Virus record (IMG/VR): IMGVR_UViG_3300046167_000776
Location: 1 to 46,221 of that record
Length of the DNA: 46,221 bases
Reading direction: 5' to 3' (one strand)
Origin: a virus
The position numbers were made by a program, and so were the translations under genes. Below, in pieces: positions 1-6,261 of the stretch (positions are counted from its first letter, which is position 1; each line of letters opens with the position of its first letter). The notes under the pieces are model-generated. The model saw only the letters and a list, made by a program, of their open reading frames with translations. It searched no databases and was not told where the DNA came from.

Positions 1-228
1 GGTCCCCCTTTCCTGTCCCAGATGCAACTTCCCCCATGGCCCCCCTTCGCTTAGGCTCAGGGGCTGCCTGGGGCAAGGTTGCCTGGGCCAGGGACCATGA
101 AGCACGGGACCATGGCTCTGCCCTTATAGTATGCCCATGTACCATGAAGCAGGGTGCCAGTGTACCATGAAGCAGCATGAAACATGTGCCAATGAACCCC
201 TGTTTCAGTGGCTTAATGCAACTGGCTT
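1..228. repeat. Left copy of 228-bp direct terminal repeat
   Basis: Bases 1-228 are repeated without a difference at 45994-46221. The length is close to the direct terminal repeats of T7-like phages (about 160 bp in T7), and the position beside the terminase end of the late block fits a packaging end. The repeat contains three copies of the 11-mer ACCATGAAGCA at 94-104, 141-151 and 164-174. An overlap left by a circular assembly would look the same, so physical ends are inferred. Confidence 0.8.
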
Positions 229-240
229 ACATTAAGCCAC
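208..240. other. Perfect 11-bp hairpin at the inner edge of the terminal repeat
   Basis: GTGGCTTAATG (208-218) pairs perfectly with CATTAAGCCAC (230-240) around an 11-nt loop. The terminal repeat ends at 228, inside this loop, so the right-hand copy carries only one arm. A hairpin straddling the boundary may mark a packaging cut site or hairpin-primed end formation; that role is inferred. Confidence 0.6.
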
Positions 241-899
241 CTACCATATACCATGTATCATGCTACCCTATCCCTTGATACACAGCTACTTACGCACCGT
301 GTCCCCTGTGTCATTGCTACTTTGAGTCATCAAAGTCACGCCTTCTACCCCTCAAACCGCTTGTTTAGGCACCTCAAACAGCTCTTTAAACTGGCTCACG
401 ACAATCATTTGGCCGGGGAGAAGTCTCTCCCCACGATCAAGCCGTCGTCGCAAGCTCCTAGTCTTGCTCTCCCCTCTCGCCTAGGGAGCAAGCTCCCTAA
501 AACCCTCAATCAGGCGCTATCGCGCATTGTTTCAAAGCTGACTCCGCTGGCTCACTCTCAAGGGCAGTTACCTTATGTGTTCTTTTTGGCTTGATCCAAA
601 AGAACCAAAAAGATCAAGGGCTTCAATCGCCAGCCCCTGGCTACACACACAAAGAAGGAGCAGTCAATAGGGTTGCTATGCGAACCATGCTCAATGCTCC
701 CTTTGTGCCTAGCCAGCACTCTTTCACCAGTTCAAGAGCACTGTCCAGTCACGGAGCCTTGGCAGGAGCTCCTGTCTCTTATCAGCTAAAGCTGAAGAGC
801 ACAGGGCTCGTCCCCGACCTATCTGACAACTCCTTTTTTCTTTGATGTGTGAAGCACTAAGCCAGCACACAACTTAACAAACTGAAAGGAAACAGAACA
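241..899. other. Structured leader stretch without a convincing gene
   Basis: Two open frames run here (253-594, and 591-845 with a TTG start), but neither resembles a protein I know, their composition is unlike the neighbouring genes, and no good start signal precedes them. What can be seen is repeated secondary structure: GGGGAGA/TCTCCCC at 415-432, TAGGGAG/CTCCCTA at 482-499, and a 12-bp palindrome CAGGAGCTCCTG at 763-774 that recurs in the RNA element at 3308-3386. The early promoter for the rightward genes probably lies in this stretch, but I cannot place it. Confidence 0.4.
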
Positions 900-1106
900 A
901 TGCAACATATCTCAGACATCATCAACAACCTAGACATCGTAACCGAAGACCAGCACGACGCAATGCACGACGAGTTCTACGGACTCGAAAGCTGCACGAC
1001 ATGCGGGCACATACTGGAGCACTGCCACTGCGGCGCGGTTGAGCAGTCTTCCAAAGGCTGCCAACAGGCCGCTGAATCTCTAAATCTCACTTCCTCATCC
1101 AAATAA
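900..1106 (+). CDS. Small cysteine-rich protein, possible zinc knuckle
   Basis: A 68-residue acidic protein. Residues 32-44 hold CTTCGHILEHCHC, a CxxC followed by CxC, which could bind one zinc ion. The start has one of the few purine-rich leaders in the window (AAAGGAAAC about 9 bases upstream). It is the first convincing rightward gene after the terminal repeat, where phages usually encode host-takeover proteins. I do not recognise a family, and the zinc site is inferred only from cysteine spacing. Confidence 0.6.
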   Translation: MQHISDIINNLDIVTEDQHDAMHDEFYGLESCTTCGHILEHCHCGAVEQSSKGCQQAAESLNLTSSSK

Positions 1107-1143
1107 AAGGGAGTATCTGACAATCACGTCATAACAAAATAAA

Positions 1144-1455
1144 ATGAAACAAAATAAAATGAAACCAACACAAGCAATCATCACTAACACTAAAACGCTC
1201 GTCAACAACCGCACTGGCGAGGATCAAACCCTTCACGACGCATACACGCTCGACGGGCAGTTCGTACAGATCTGGTCAGACACCCCCGCTCCACTGGCTA
1301 AGGTGAATGAAGAGGTGTACGTAGTCCAAAAGGTTGAAACCTACGAGAAGAACGGCGAGCCCGTCACACGCACCGAGTGGCACATCATCCCGAACGCATT
1401 TGCCGAACGCATGATCGCCCCCGCCCCTAAGAAACGCACACGCCGCTCTAAGTAA
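1144..1455 (+). CDS. Hypothetical early protein with basic tail
   Basis: A 103-residue protein with a beta-rich core and a strongly basic end (KKRTRRSK), which suggests nucleic-acid binding. Two ATG codons, at 1144 and 1159, each follow a copy of the same 15-base unit (AAAATAAAATGAAAC type), so the true start is uncertain; the duplication is visible in the DNA. No Shine-Dalgarno is present. I do not recognise the family. It lies in the early rightward block just before a 302-residue unknown protein. Confidence 0.65.
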   Translation: MKQNKMKPTQAIITNTKTLVNNRTGEDQTLHDAYTLDGQFVQIWSDTPAPLAKVNEEVYVVQKVETYEKNGEPVTRTEWHIIPNAFAERMIAPAPKKRTRRSK

Positions 1456-1511
1456 TACGCACATTTCACACTGAACCTTCCCGAGCAAGAAGCGAAACTG
1501 CTCATTCAATC

Positions 1512-2420
1512 ATGATTCCAAAAGCAAATAACGAAATCCGTAAAGCTCACGCCACCGCTCTCGAAATGGACAAGACGTTCATCTCTGACGACGAGACTAA
1601 TCACGCTGCAATCGCTTACGAGCGGCTACGTAAAGACCTCTGGATACAAGTCTTCCAAGCCGCCGAGTGCTGTGCACAGATGCTCAACAACCCCGAGTTC
1701 AATATCGAAGACCACAAATGGACAGCTTCTCGTAGCTTCGACGCCGCTGACATCGTGAACCACTGGTACTTGGACATCGAGTCCAATACGCAGATCGCAC
1801 ACGACTTCCGCGCACACGATCGCACAACGGGCTTCAAAACGATATCTCAAGAGCTTCGTGAACTCGAAGAGAACGAGAACCGTCTCGCCTACCAGCTATG
1901 GGAGCGCGAGTTCCGCAAGTGGTACGACAACGGCAAGATCGGCACTAAGCCTCGGCTGCCCCGCAAGGTACGCTACACAGTGGTGCGCGAAGAAGATCAC
2001 GATACATACGGACACGGCGCATGGAGCGAAGTGCAGGATGAAGTAGAGACGCTTGAGATGCTTCGTGAACGCCGTGCAGACATTCGCCAAGATTCGGCTG
2101 ACGATCCCGAGAACCCTTACGAGGATGATCGCGGACGCCGACGCTTGGCACACAACCGCTCCCTCTTCGACAGACACGACCCGAAGAATCCGAAGCTCAT
2201 GTATCGCGGGCAAAAGGGTCTACTCGGCGGCGTCTATCAACTGACCGATCCTGAACCATATAACGGGCGTTCAAGTCCCCAGGGGCGCATGCAGCTCATG
2301 CGTGCTCTACTACGCTCAGACAACGTCATCGACATTATGCTGGCAAAAGGGATGAATCGGAAGTTCAAGTTCCCTGCGGAGCAACGGGCCTCTCGAAACC
2401 TCAAACAACTTCAAGCCTAG
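1512..2420 (+). CDS. Hypothetical early protein, 302 aa
   Basis: A highly charged, mostly helical 302-residue protein with no membrane segment or signal peptide. Acidic stretches near residues 185-210 are followed by a basic C-terminal third. I do not recognise a family. It closes the first early gene group, being followed within 15 bases by a strong intrinsic terminator at 2435-2462, which supports a real gene end. Function is unknown. Confidence 0.75.
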   Translation: MIPKANNEIRKAHATALEMDKTFISDDETNHAAIAYERLRKDLWIQVFQAAECCAQMLNNPEFNIEDHKWTASRSFDAADIVNHWYLDIESNTQIAHDFRAHDRTTGFKTISQELRELEENENRLAYQLWEREFRKWYDNGKIGTKPRLPRKVRYTVVREEDHDTYGHGAWSEVQDEVETLEMLRERRADIRQDSADDPENPYEDDRGRRRLAHNRSLFDRHDPKNPKLMYRGQKGLLGGVYQLTDPEPYNGRSSPQGRMQLMRALLRSDNVIDIMLAKGMNRKFKFPAEQRASRNLKQLQA

Positions 2421-2434
2421 ACGGAATCATGGCT

Positions 2435-2462
2435 GCCGTCGGCCTTCGGGTCGGCGGCTTTT
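2435..2462 (+). terminator. Intrinsic terminator with UUCG tetraloop
   Basis: GCCGTCGGCC (2435-2444) pairs with GGTCGGCGGC (2449-2458) over ten base pairs, two of them G-U, around a TTCG loop, and is followed by TTTT. It ends the transcript of the first three early genes. Confidence 0.85.
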
Positions 2463-2537
2463 CCACCGCATTAAGTAACAATCATCTTTTTCTTACTCCA
2501 GAGCCCTGGGCATGGGGGAACAACTACACTAAACACC

Positions 2538-3020
2538 ATGAAATCACTGGAACAACTCGAACAAGAATCAAAGAACCTTCAGCAACAACAGGCTCAGTTG
2601 ACCGCCGACATCGCTCGTCTTAAAGAGGCAGGGCAAGATGTACCATGGGAGCCTACGCATTGGGGAAGCACTGCTCCTTACGTAGGACTTGACGGCAGCG
2701 CACATAACTCCGCAGCGTATACTAGTTGGGCGAAAGCTGGTCGAGTCTTCCGAACTGCTGCGGAAGCAGCCGAAAAAGCATCAGCATTCTTCACATTTTA
2801 TCAGCGCCTGTACCGACTGGCTCTTGAACTCAATGAGAAGCACGGAAAGCCAAACAATATGTGGCGCACATCCGTATTCTACTCAGAAACAACGAACGCC
2901 TTCACTACAGATGAATGTATGAACACAGGAGATATCAGCCATCTCTTCAACACAAAGAAAGCAGCCAAAGAAGCCTGTAACATCATGAACCGCGACAAGT
3001 GGGTCATGCCTAGACTTTAA
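2538..3020 (+). CDS. Hypothetical phage protein with N-terminal coiled coil
   Basis: A 160-residue protein. Residues 1-32 form a glutamine-rich coiled coil. The body has the W-rich pattern seen in many phage and prophage hypotheticals, with an R.F.TAAEA-like stretch near residues 70-80. It follows terminator 2435-2462 after about 75 bases, so its promoter probably lies at 2463-2537. No function can be assigned. Confidence 0.65.
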   Translation: MKSLEQLEQESKNLQQQQAQLTADIARLKEAGQDVPWEPTHWGSTAPYVGLDGSAHNSAAYTSWAKAGRVFRTAAEAAEKASAFFTFYQRLYRLALELNEKHGKPNNMWRTSVFYSETTNAFTTDECMNTGDISHLFNTKKAAKEACNIMNRDKWVMPRL

Positions 3021-3038
3021 CTCAACCAATAAAATAAA

Positions 3039-3299
3039 ATGAATACAGCAACAAATCCAAAAGTAGTAGCAGCAAAAACAGTCCTTCGCACACGTGGCCA
3101 TAAGGAACTAAACGAAGATCAAATGAAGACAATTCATGATCTTGCACTGATTGAAGAAATCAGCGCCATTGACATCGCCAACGAGGTCGAGAACTCACCT
3201 GCCGAGCGTACAGCACGAACCATTCGCAATGTCCGCTCCAAGACTTCGTCAGTCTTTCAGGCCCTCAGCAACATCGCTAAACCAAAAGAGGAAGAGTAA
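3039..3299 (+). CDS. Small helical protein, possible DNA binder
   Basis: An 86-residue, mostly helical protein with balanced charge. The pattern around residues 30-65 (IEEISAIDIANEV followed by a basic helix with two TRNVRSK-like turns) could be a helix-turn-helix, but this is weak. The leader AATAAAATAAAATG has no Shine-Dalgarno, like the gene at 1144. The stop at 3299 lies eight bases before a tRNA-like RNA element. Confidence 0.6.
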   Translation: MNTATNPKVVAAKTVLRTRGHKELNEDQMKTIHDLALIEEISAIDIANEVENSPAERTARTIRNVRSKTSSVFQALSNIAKPKEEE

Positions 3300-3307
3300 C
3301 CACTTCA

Positions 3308-3386
3308 GGCGTAAAACTGTCGGAGTTGTGTGTCAGGAGCTCCTGAGTATACACACACGTAGGATCGAGCCCTACTTGCGCCTCCA
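3308..3386 (+). ncRNA. tRNA-like RNA ending in encoded CCA
   Basis: The segment folds into a compact four-way junction. GGCGTAA (3308-3314) pairs with TTGCGCC (3376-3382), followed by T and CCA. A mini D-like arm AACT/AGTT occupies 3315-3327. A middle arm GTGTGT/ACACAC (3328-3333 with 3353-3358) encloses 19 nt that include the palindrome CAGGAGCTCCTG. A T-like arm GTAGG/CCTAC (3359-3375) has the 7-nt loop ATCGAGC. Acceptor and T arm have tRNA geometry, but the D arm is too short and no normal anticodon loop is present. I call it tRNA-like, not a decoding tRNA. Confidence 0.55.
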
Positions 3387-3395
3387 TTTCCTTAC

Positions 3396-3476
3396 GCCCT
3401 GTCCTTCCGATCTACGGAAGGCACTGCACTTCCTTTAGACAGTCGCGCAGTGGCATGGTGATCCATGCATCAGGGC
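3396..3476 (+). ncRNA. Cloverleaf RNA next to the tRNA-like element
   Basis: Four perfect helices pack with almost no unpaired bases: closing stem GCCCTG/CAGGGC (3396-3401 with 3471-3476), CCTTCCG/CGGAAGG (3403-3421, loop ATCTA), CACTGC/GCAGTG (3422-3427 with 3447-3452, 19 nt inside), and GCATGG/CCATGC (3453-3468, loop TGAT). That is 25 pairs in 81 nt, and it ends in ACCC, not CCA. It lacks a T-loop, so it is not a tRNA by sequence. It lies between two early genes, nine bases after the preceding element. Confidence 0.55.
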
Positions 3477-3491
3477 ACCCTTTTCAAAACA

Positions 3492-3737
3492 ATGACATCT
3501 TACCTATTCATTAAATACTACAACAACGGTCCCGCAGCAATCATGACAAATGGTTGCTTCAGAGACCTCATGGACAATGTTCTCACCGCTGAAATGGATG
3601 AAGACTTTAAAGACGTAAAGACAGCATACGACTTCTTGAAAGTCATCGACAACGCCTGTATGGACGGAGATTCCGAAGCAGGATACATGCTCTTTGAAGT
3701 ACACAACGACCAACAAACCCTAATCGCAGGATCATGA
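3492..3737 (+). CDS. Small acidic hypothetical protein
   Basis: An 81-residue protein starting MTSYLFIKYYNN. An in-frame ATG at 3465 would place the start inside the cloverleaf RNA, so ATG 3492 is preferred. The protein is acidic, with DEDFKDVKTAYDF-like helices. Its stop overlaps the ATG of the following membrane peptide (ATGA at 3734-3737), indicating translational coupling. Function unknown. Confidence 0.6.
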   Translation: MTSYLFIKYYNNGPAAIMTNGCFRDLMDNVLTAEMDEDFKDVKTAYDFLKVIDNACMDGDSEAGYMLFEVHNDQQTLIAGS

Positions 3738-3814
3738 CACTCTTAATCATAGCAACCGCACTCTTCGCAGTGCTCATACTAGTCAAACACCTACGGGACG
3801 ACAACAAACTCTAA
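3734..3814 (+). CDS. 26-residue single-pass membrane peptide
   Basis: ATG 3734 overlaps the stop of the previous gene (ATGA), and the frame ends at TAA 3812-3814. The product is 26 residues: a hydrophobic helix (LLIIATALFAVLILV) followed by a charged tail KHLRDDNKL. One transmembrane segment with the tail probably cytoplasmic is expected. Start-stop overlap and clean topology argue for a real gene despite its size. Small phage membrane peptides can act in lysis timing or superinfection exclusion; no role is assigned. Confidence 0.55.
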   Translation: MTLLIIATALFAVLILVKHLRDDNKL

Positions 3815-3872
3815 GGCATGGCAGGTGCTGTCTGCAAAACAGACATCTCGTTCGACACGATTCATGCCACCA
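3815..3872 (+). ncRNA. D-armless tRNA-like RNA ending in encoded CCA
   Basis: It begins on the base after the previous stop codon. GGCATGG (3815-3821) pairs with TCATGCC (3862-3868, one G-U), followed by A and CCA (3870-3872). The stem TGTCT/AGACA (3829-3833 with 3841-3845) has the 7-nt loop GCAAAAC, and TCG/CGA has a T-loop-like TTCGACA (3851-3857). Only seven bases stand where a D arm should be, and C replaces the invariant U33, so decoding is unlikely. The architecture recalls minimal tRNAs or an acceptor-T-arm mimic. Confidence 0.5.
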
Positions 3873-3879
3873 TTTTACG

Positions 3880-4275
3880 ATGAAACCAATTGAACAATGC
3901 ATAGCTATAGCCGAAGCTTGCGGCTATAACAGATATCCTGCCCCCGCAGAACATTGCTACACGGGAGAACACGTATGGGCAAAAACAAATGAATATCCCT
4001 ACCTTAATGCAATCGACCTCCCAAACTACTGTAGGGACCTCAACGCCATGCACCTCGCCTGCCAACAACAGAGTGAAGCGTTTCAAGAAGAATTTAATGC
4101 CCTGCTGCTTAAAAGTCACCCTCTGCCAACAAAAGCAACCTCAACACAGTGGGCGGAGATATTCCTTGACGTCGCGTTAAGAATTCAACGTATCCCTCAC
4201 TGTAATCTCAGACATTCGAGCAGGGAAACGGTGGACACACTTATAAAACTCAACCAACTCCCATCATCGAAATAA
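3880..4275 (+). CDS. Phage ABA-sandwich domain-like protein
   Basis: A 131-residue protein. The arrangement of an N-terminal helix with A.ACGY, a central Y-rich strand region, and residues 50-60 with YCRDLNAMHLA resembles the phage ABA-sandwich family, whose hallmark is a Y.nDLNAMHeA segment. Members are widespread in phages and have no established function. It starts seven bases after a tRNA-like element, and its end overlaps a membrane ORF without ATG. The family call is from the motif only. Confidence 0.6.
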   Translation: MKPIEQCIAIAEACGYNRYPAPAEHCYTGEHVWAKTNEYPYLNAIDLPNYCRDLNAMHLACQQQSEAFQEEFNALLLKSHPLPTKATSTQWAEIFLDVALRIQRIPHCNLRHSSRETVDTLIKLNQLPSSK

Positions 4276-4520
4276 TACTCATATCATTCATCTGTGCCCT
4301 GAGCTACCTACTCATCCTGAGCAAGGTATTCAGCCTAACATTCGTTCTACGGACTCAAGTCCTATGGGACGTGATCTTTACCTTATGCATCCCTGCTCTG
4401 TTCTTAGGCACATTCAGCGGCCTATGCACAGCCTTTCTAGCAGGGTTCTTCTTCACCGTAATCACAGCCTTCTTGGGAGTGCTCAATCCACCCAAGAAAA
4501 AGCACATGTACAAATTATGA
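4272..4520 (+). CDS. Multi-pass membrane protein without an ATG start
   Basis: From about 4263 to TGA 4518-4520 one frame encodes an obvious membrane protein of about 82 residues: helix one (LISFICALSYLLIL), a short polar loop, then a long hydrophobic stretch (residues 35-70) that can form two helices, and a basic tail PPKKKHMYKL. No ATG, GTG or TTG begins it. ATA 4272 overlaps the previous stop (ATAA), and its own stop overlaps the next ATG (ATGA). It may use a rare start, arise by -1 frameshift from the upstream gene, or reflect a sequence error. Size and topology suit a holin-like or exclusion protein. Confidence 0.5.
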   Translation: MILISFICALSYLLILSKVFSLTFVLRTQVLWDVIFTLCIPALFLGTFSGLCTAFLAGFFFTVITAFLGVLNPPKKKHMYKL

Positions 4521-4771
4521 AGATCCTAACTACGCTACCTACATTTGACGAAGCGGGCCCTTATGCGTTTTCCCTTATTTTAGAATCAGAAGTCGCACTA
4601 CAATGTCGCCAGCTCTCATGGAATGAAGCTAATTCAAATATTCTGGAAGTATACCATCATGGAGCAGGATGGCGCCCTATAGGCCTCAACGCAATCGACC
4701 GCCTCTGCGAGCGAGGAAGCCATTGCTTCCTAGTTAATGAACACCACACAACTACAGAAAATGAAATCTAA
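4517..4771 (+). CDS. Small paralogue, P-x-x-DG-Y family
   Basis: An 84-residue protein beginning MKILTTLPTFDEAGPYAF. An upstream in-frame ATG at 4364 would read through the membrane gene in another frame; ATG 4517, overlapping that gene's stop (ATGA), is preferred. The N-terminus resembles those of the proteins at 5080 and 5540 (a T-x-x-P-x-DG-Y-V pattern followed by a tryptophan-containing strand), suggesting three diverged copies of one small fold. Function unknown. Confidence 0.6.
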   Translation: MKILTTLPTFDEAGPYAFSLILESEVALQCRQLSWNEANSNILEVYHHGAGWRPIGLNAIDRLCERGSHCFLVNEHHTTTENEI

Positions 4772-5102
4772 CACAGTCACAAAAGCCCAGTTTTCCCATG
4801 CGGTGCGGCAAGAAGCGCAATATCTTCTCAGCGAAGACGTCAAAAAGATGCCAAATAAAAAAGACTTTGAAAAAGAGTTTCGAGCCCGACTTGAGAAGTC
4901 CCTCAAATCCACTGGAGCATACGGAGAACTCCTTAAACAATTAGACAACAACATCGAAGAGTGCCTAAAACTGATTACCCACAGCATACAAGAGTGCATC
5001 ATGGAAACTGTAATCTTAGGGCATTCTCCAAGGGCATCATTGACTACACTGATCGAAGAAACCACTAAAATAATCGAAAATGATTCAACTGCAAACAACT
5101 GA
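4761..5102 (+). CDS. Helical charged hypothetical protein
   Basis: A 113-residue helical protein rich in K and E. ATG 4761 gives an 11-base overlap with the previous gene; ATG 4737 would add eight residues. A central stretch (DFEKEFRARLEKSLKS) looks like an amphipathic helix. Its end overlaps the next gene by 23 bases, so the cluster 3492-5957 is probably one polycistronic unit. No family recognised. Confidence 0.6.
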   Translation: MKSNTVTKAQFSHAVRQEAQYLLSEDVKKMPNKKDFEKEFRARLEKSLKSTGAYGELLKQLDNNIEECLKLITHSIQECIMETVILGHSPRASLTTLIEETTKIIENDSTANN

Positions 5103-5328
5103 AGCTTTTCCAGAAGAAGACGGAGACTACGTCATACTTTGGTCCTTCGTCCCCGTTACTACCAACGTCCGTAGCCTACGTTTCACTATACATGGCGGAG
5201 AGCCCGTAACCTTCTATGACCCTACCCATGGAGGGATGAGAAACTTTGAAGACTGTACCAATCTTGTCAAAAGAGCAGTAAGAGGAGATGTAGGATATAA
5301 TCATGCATATATACGATTCTACCAATGA
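5080..5328 (+). CDS. Small paralogue, EDGDYVILW type
   Basis: An 82-residue protein with PEEDGDYVILW near residues 11-21, matching PTEDGQYVMLW in the gene at 5540 and more weakly the gene at 4517. A beta-rich fold with a conserved tryptophan is likely. The start lies inside the end of the upstream gene (23-base overlap). The repeated family suggests tandem duplication and divergence of an accessory early protein. Confidence 0.6.
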   Translation: MIQLQTTEAFPEEDGDYVILWSFVPVTTNVRSLRFTIHGGEPVTFYDPTHGGMRNFEDCTNLVKRAVRGDVGYNHAYIRFYQ

Positions 5329-5331
5329 CTT

Positions 5332-5484
5332 ATGTTACGACGCGTAATAACCCGATGCGCCTTGTTCTTCGTCCCCTTGATACTTGATGCCCTGTTGCTG
5401 GGGCTAGAGAGATGGGCGCGGACCAAACGCTGGCAGAGCAATCGGCCACAGCTACAGAGAGAAGAAGAAGACCGCATCACCTGA
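5332..5484 (+). CDS. 50-residue single-pass membrane protein
   Basis: ATG 5332 starts three bases after the previous stop, and the frame ends at TGA 5482-5484. The N-terminus MLRRVITR is basic, residues 9-25 form a hydrophobic helix (CALFFVPLILDALLLGL), and the remainder is a charged tail with RWARTKRWQ and REEEDR. By the positive-inside rule both ends are strongly charged around one transmembrane helix. It could be an exclusion or lysis-related peptide; nothing specific is recognised. Confidence 0.55.
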   Translation: MLRRVITRCALFFVPLILDALLLGLERWARTKRWQSNRPQLQREEEDRIT

Positions 5485-5490
5485 ACAGTC

Positions 5491-5520
5491 GCCCGTAGAG
5501 TTGCATGAAACTTTACGGGC
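5491..5520 (+). other. 12-bp intergenic hairpin
   Basis: GCCCGTA (5491-5497) pairs with TACGGGC (5514-5520), continued by a G-T pair and AGTT/AACT, giving about 12 pairs around a GCATGA loop. No T-run follows, so it is more likely an RNA processing or stability structure than a terminator. It fills the gap between the genes ending at 5484 and starting at 5540. Confidence 0.55.
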
Positions 5521-5539
5521 GGCCTACGACTACACTACT

Positions 5540-5755
5540 ATGCAAATACTAACTGAACGACCAACCGAAGACGGACAATATGTCATGCTATGGCAAGGGG
5601 CCGGAGCGCTATGGTGCAACCAAATCAGAATAGAAAACGGCGAGATGACCAGACGAATCAGCTCGACAGCAAGCGCATTTTCCTCGGAAAACTGGGCTGT
5701 CGTCAACTTCGATACAGACAACAGAACGTTCCCAAGAACCTTCCTTAAACTATAA
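5540..5755 (+). CDS. Small paralogue, EDGQYVMLW type
   Basis: A 71-residue protein starting MQILTERPTEDGQYVMLW. An upstream TTG at 5501 in the same frame falls inside a hairpin, so ATG 5540 is used. The N-terminal 18 residues closely match the 82-residue protein at 5080. The rest diverges but keeps a similar length and beta-rich character. Function unknown. Confidence 0.6.
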   Translation: MQILTERPTEDGQYVMLWQGAGALWCNQIRIENGEMTRRISSTASAFSSENWAVVNFDTDNRTFPRTFLKL

Positions 5756-5759
5756 GCAA

Positions 5760-5957
5760 ATGCCAAATCCAACCAAAGACCAACTCAAACAAAAGCTCAA
5801 GGATCTCAAAGAAGAGAATACGAGCTTGAAAAAACAAATCCTCACACTTGAAGAAAAAGTGAGTGATTTGAAGAAAAATCCAACAACCTCTGAATCTTTC
5901 CAAAGCAAGGCGACGAGATTGCAACTGAACAGTGGCAAGATCAAAGAACTTTTATAA
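5760..5957 (+). CDS. Coiled-coil small protein
   Basis: A 65-residue protein. Residues 7-38 are a leucine-heptad coiled coil (LKQKLKDLKEEN then LKKQILTLEEKV), so it should dimerise. The tail is basic. It could be a small regulator or adaptor. It is the last gene before the ubiquitin-like modifier, from which it is separated by 62 A/T-rich bases with a short inverted repeat (GATAT/ATATC near 5965-5985). Confidence 0.6.
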   Translation: MPNPTKDQLKQKLKDLKEENTSLKKQILTLEEKVSDLKKNPTTSESFQSKATRLQLNSGKIKELL

Positions 5958-6019
5958 CACTCTCGATATTCGATGAACGGATATCACTCACAAAAACAAC
6001 GATAAAGTAATACATAGCT

Positions 6020-6238
6020 ATGGCTACTCAAATCAACTACGGCATGTCCTCTGTAACACCTGCACTGGACGCAAACACAACAGTCAGCGATCTCCTCGCT
6101 AACCGCAACGTACTCTCCGTACTCGGCGCTTCAACCGACGTCCGTGCGATGTCTGGCGGCGTTGAGCTCGAAGATGACGAGCTCGTCAGTGCTTACACTG
6201 TCATTACTCTTGAAAAAGAGGGTTCATCGAAGGCTTAG
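6020..6238 (+). CDS. Ubiquitin-like (beta-grasp) modifier protein
   Basis: A 72-residue protein with the ThiS/MoaD/ubiquitin-like pattern: an initial strand, then TVSDLLANRNVLSVLG (helix), strands V.AMSGGVEL, the turn LEDDELVSAY and a last strand VITLEKEG, ending GSSKA. Length and order fit the small modifiers of bacterial ubiquitin-like operons such as the PRTRC protein C type, whose C-terminus also ends in a G-x-K-G/A-like tail rather than GG. The genes that follow encode E2-, E1- and JAMM-like proteins, which strongly supports the call. It has its own downstream terminator, which would give more modifier than enzyme. The target is unknown, and whether the native C-terminus is active is not shown. 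Confidence 0.72.
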   Translation: MATQINYGMSSVTPALDANTTVSDLLANRNVLSVLGASTDVRAMSGGVELEDDELVSAYTVITLEKEGSSKA

Positions 6239-6261
6239 CTGCCCCTGAGCAACCAAACAGT

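Noticed and set aside
253-845. Two open frames (113 and 84 codons) in the leader
   Set aside because: No recognisable protein, one needs a TTG start, composition differs from neighbouring genes, and the stretch is full of hairpins; treated as a structured leader.
3308-3386. Ordinary decoding tRNA
   Set aside because: Acceptor and T arm fit, but I could not form a 5-bp anticodon stem with a 7-base loop and U33 in any register.
3433-3439. Suppressor-type anticodon loop CTTTAGA in the cloverleaf RNA
   Set aside because: The flanking bases do not pair to form an anticodon stem, so the resemblance is accidental.
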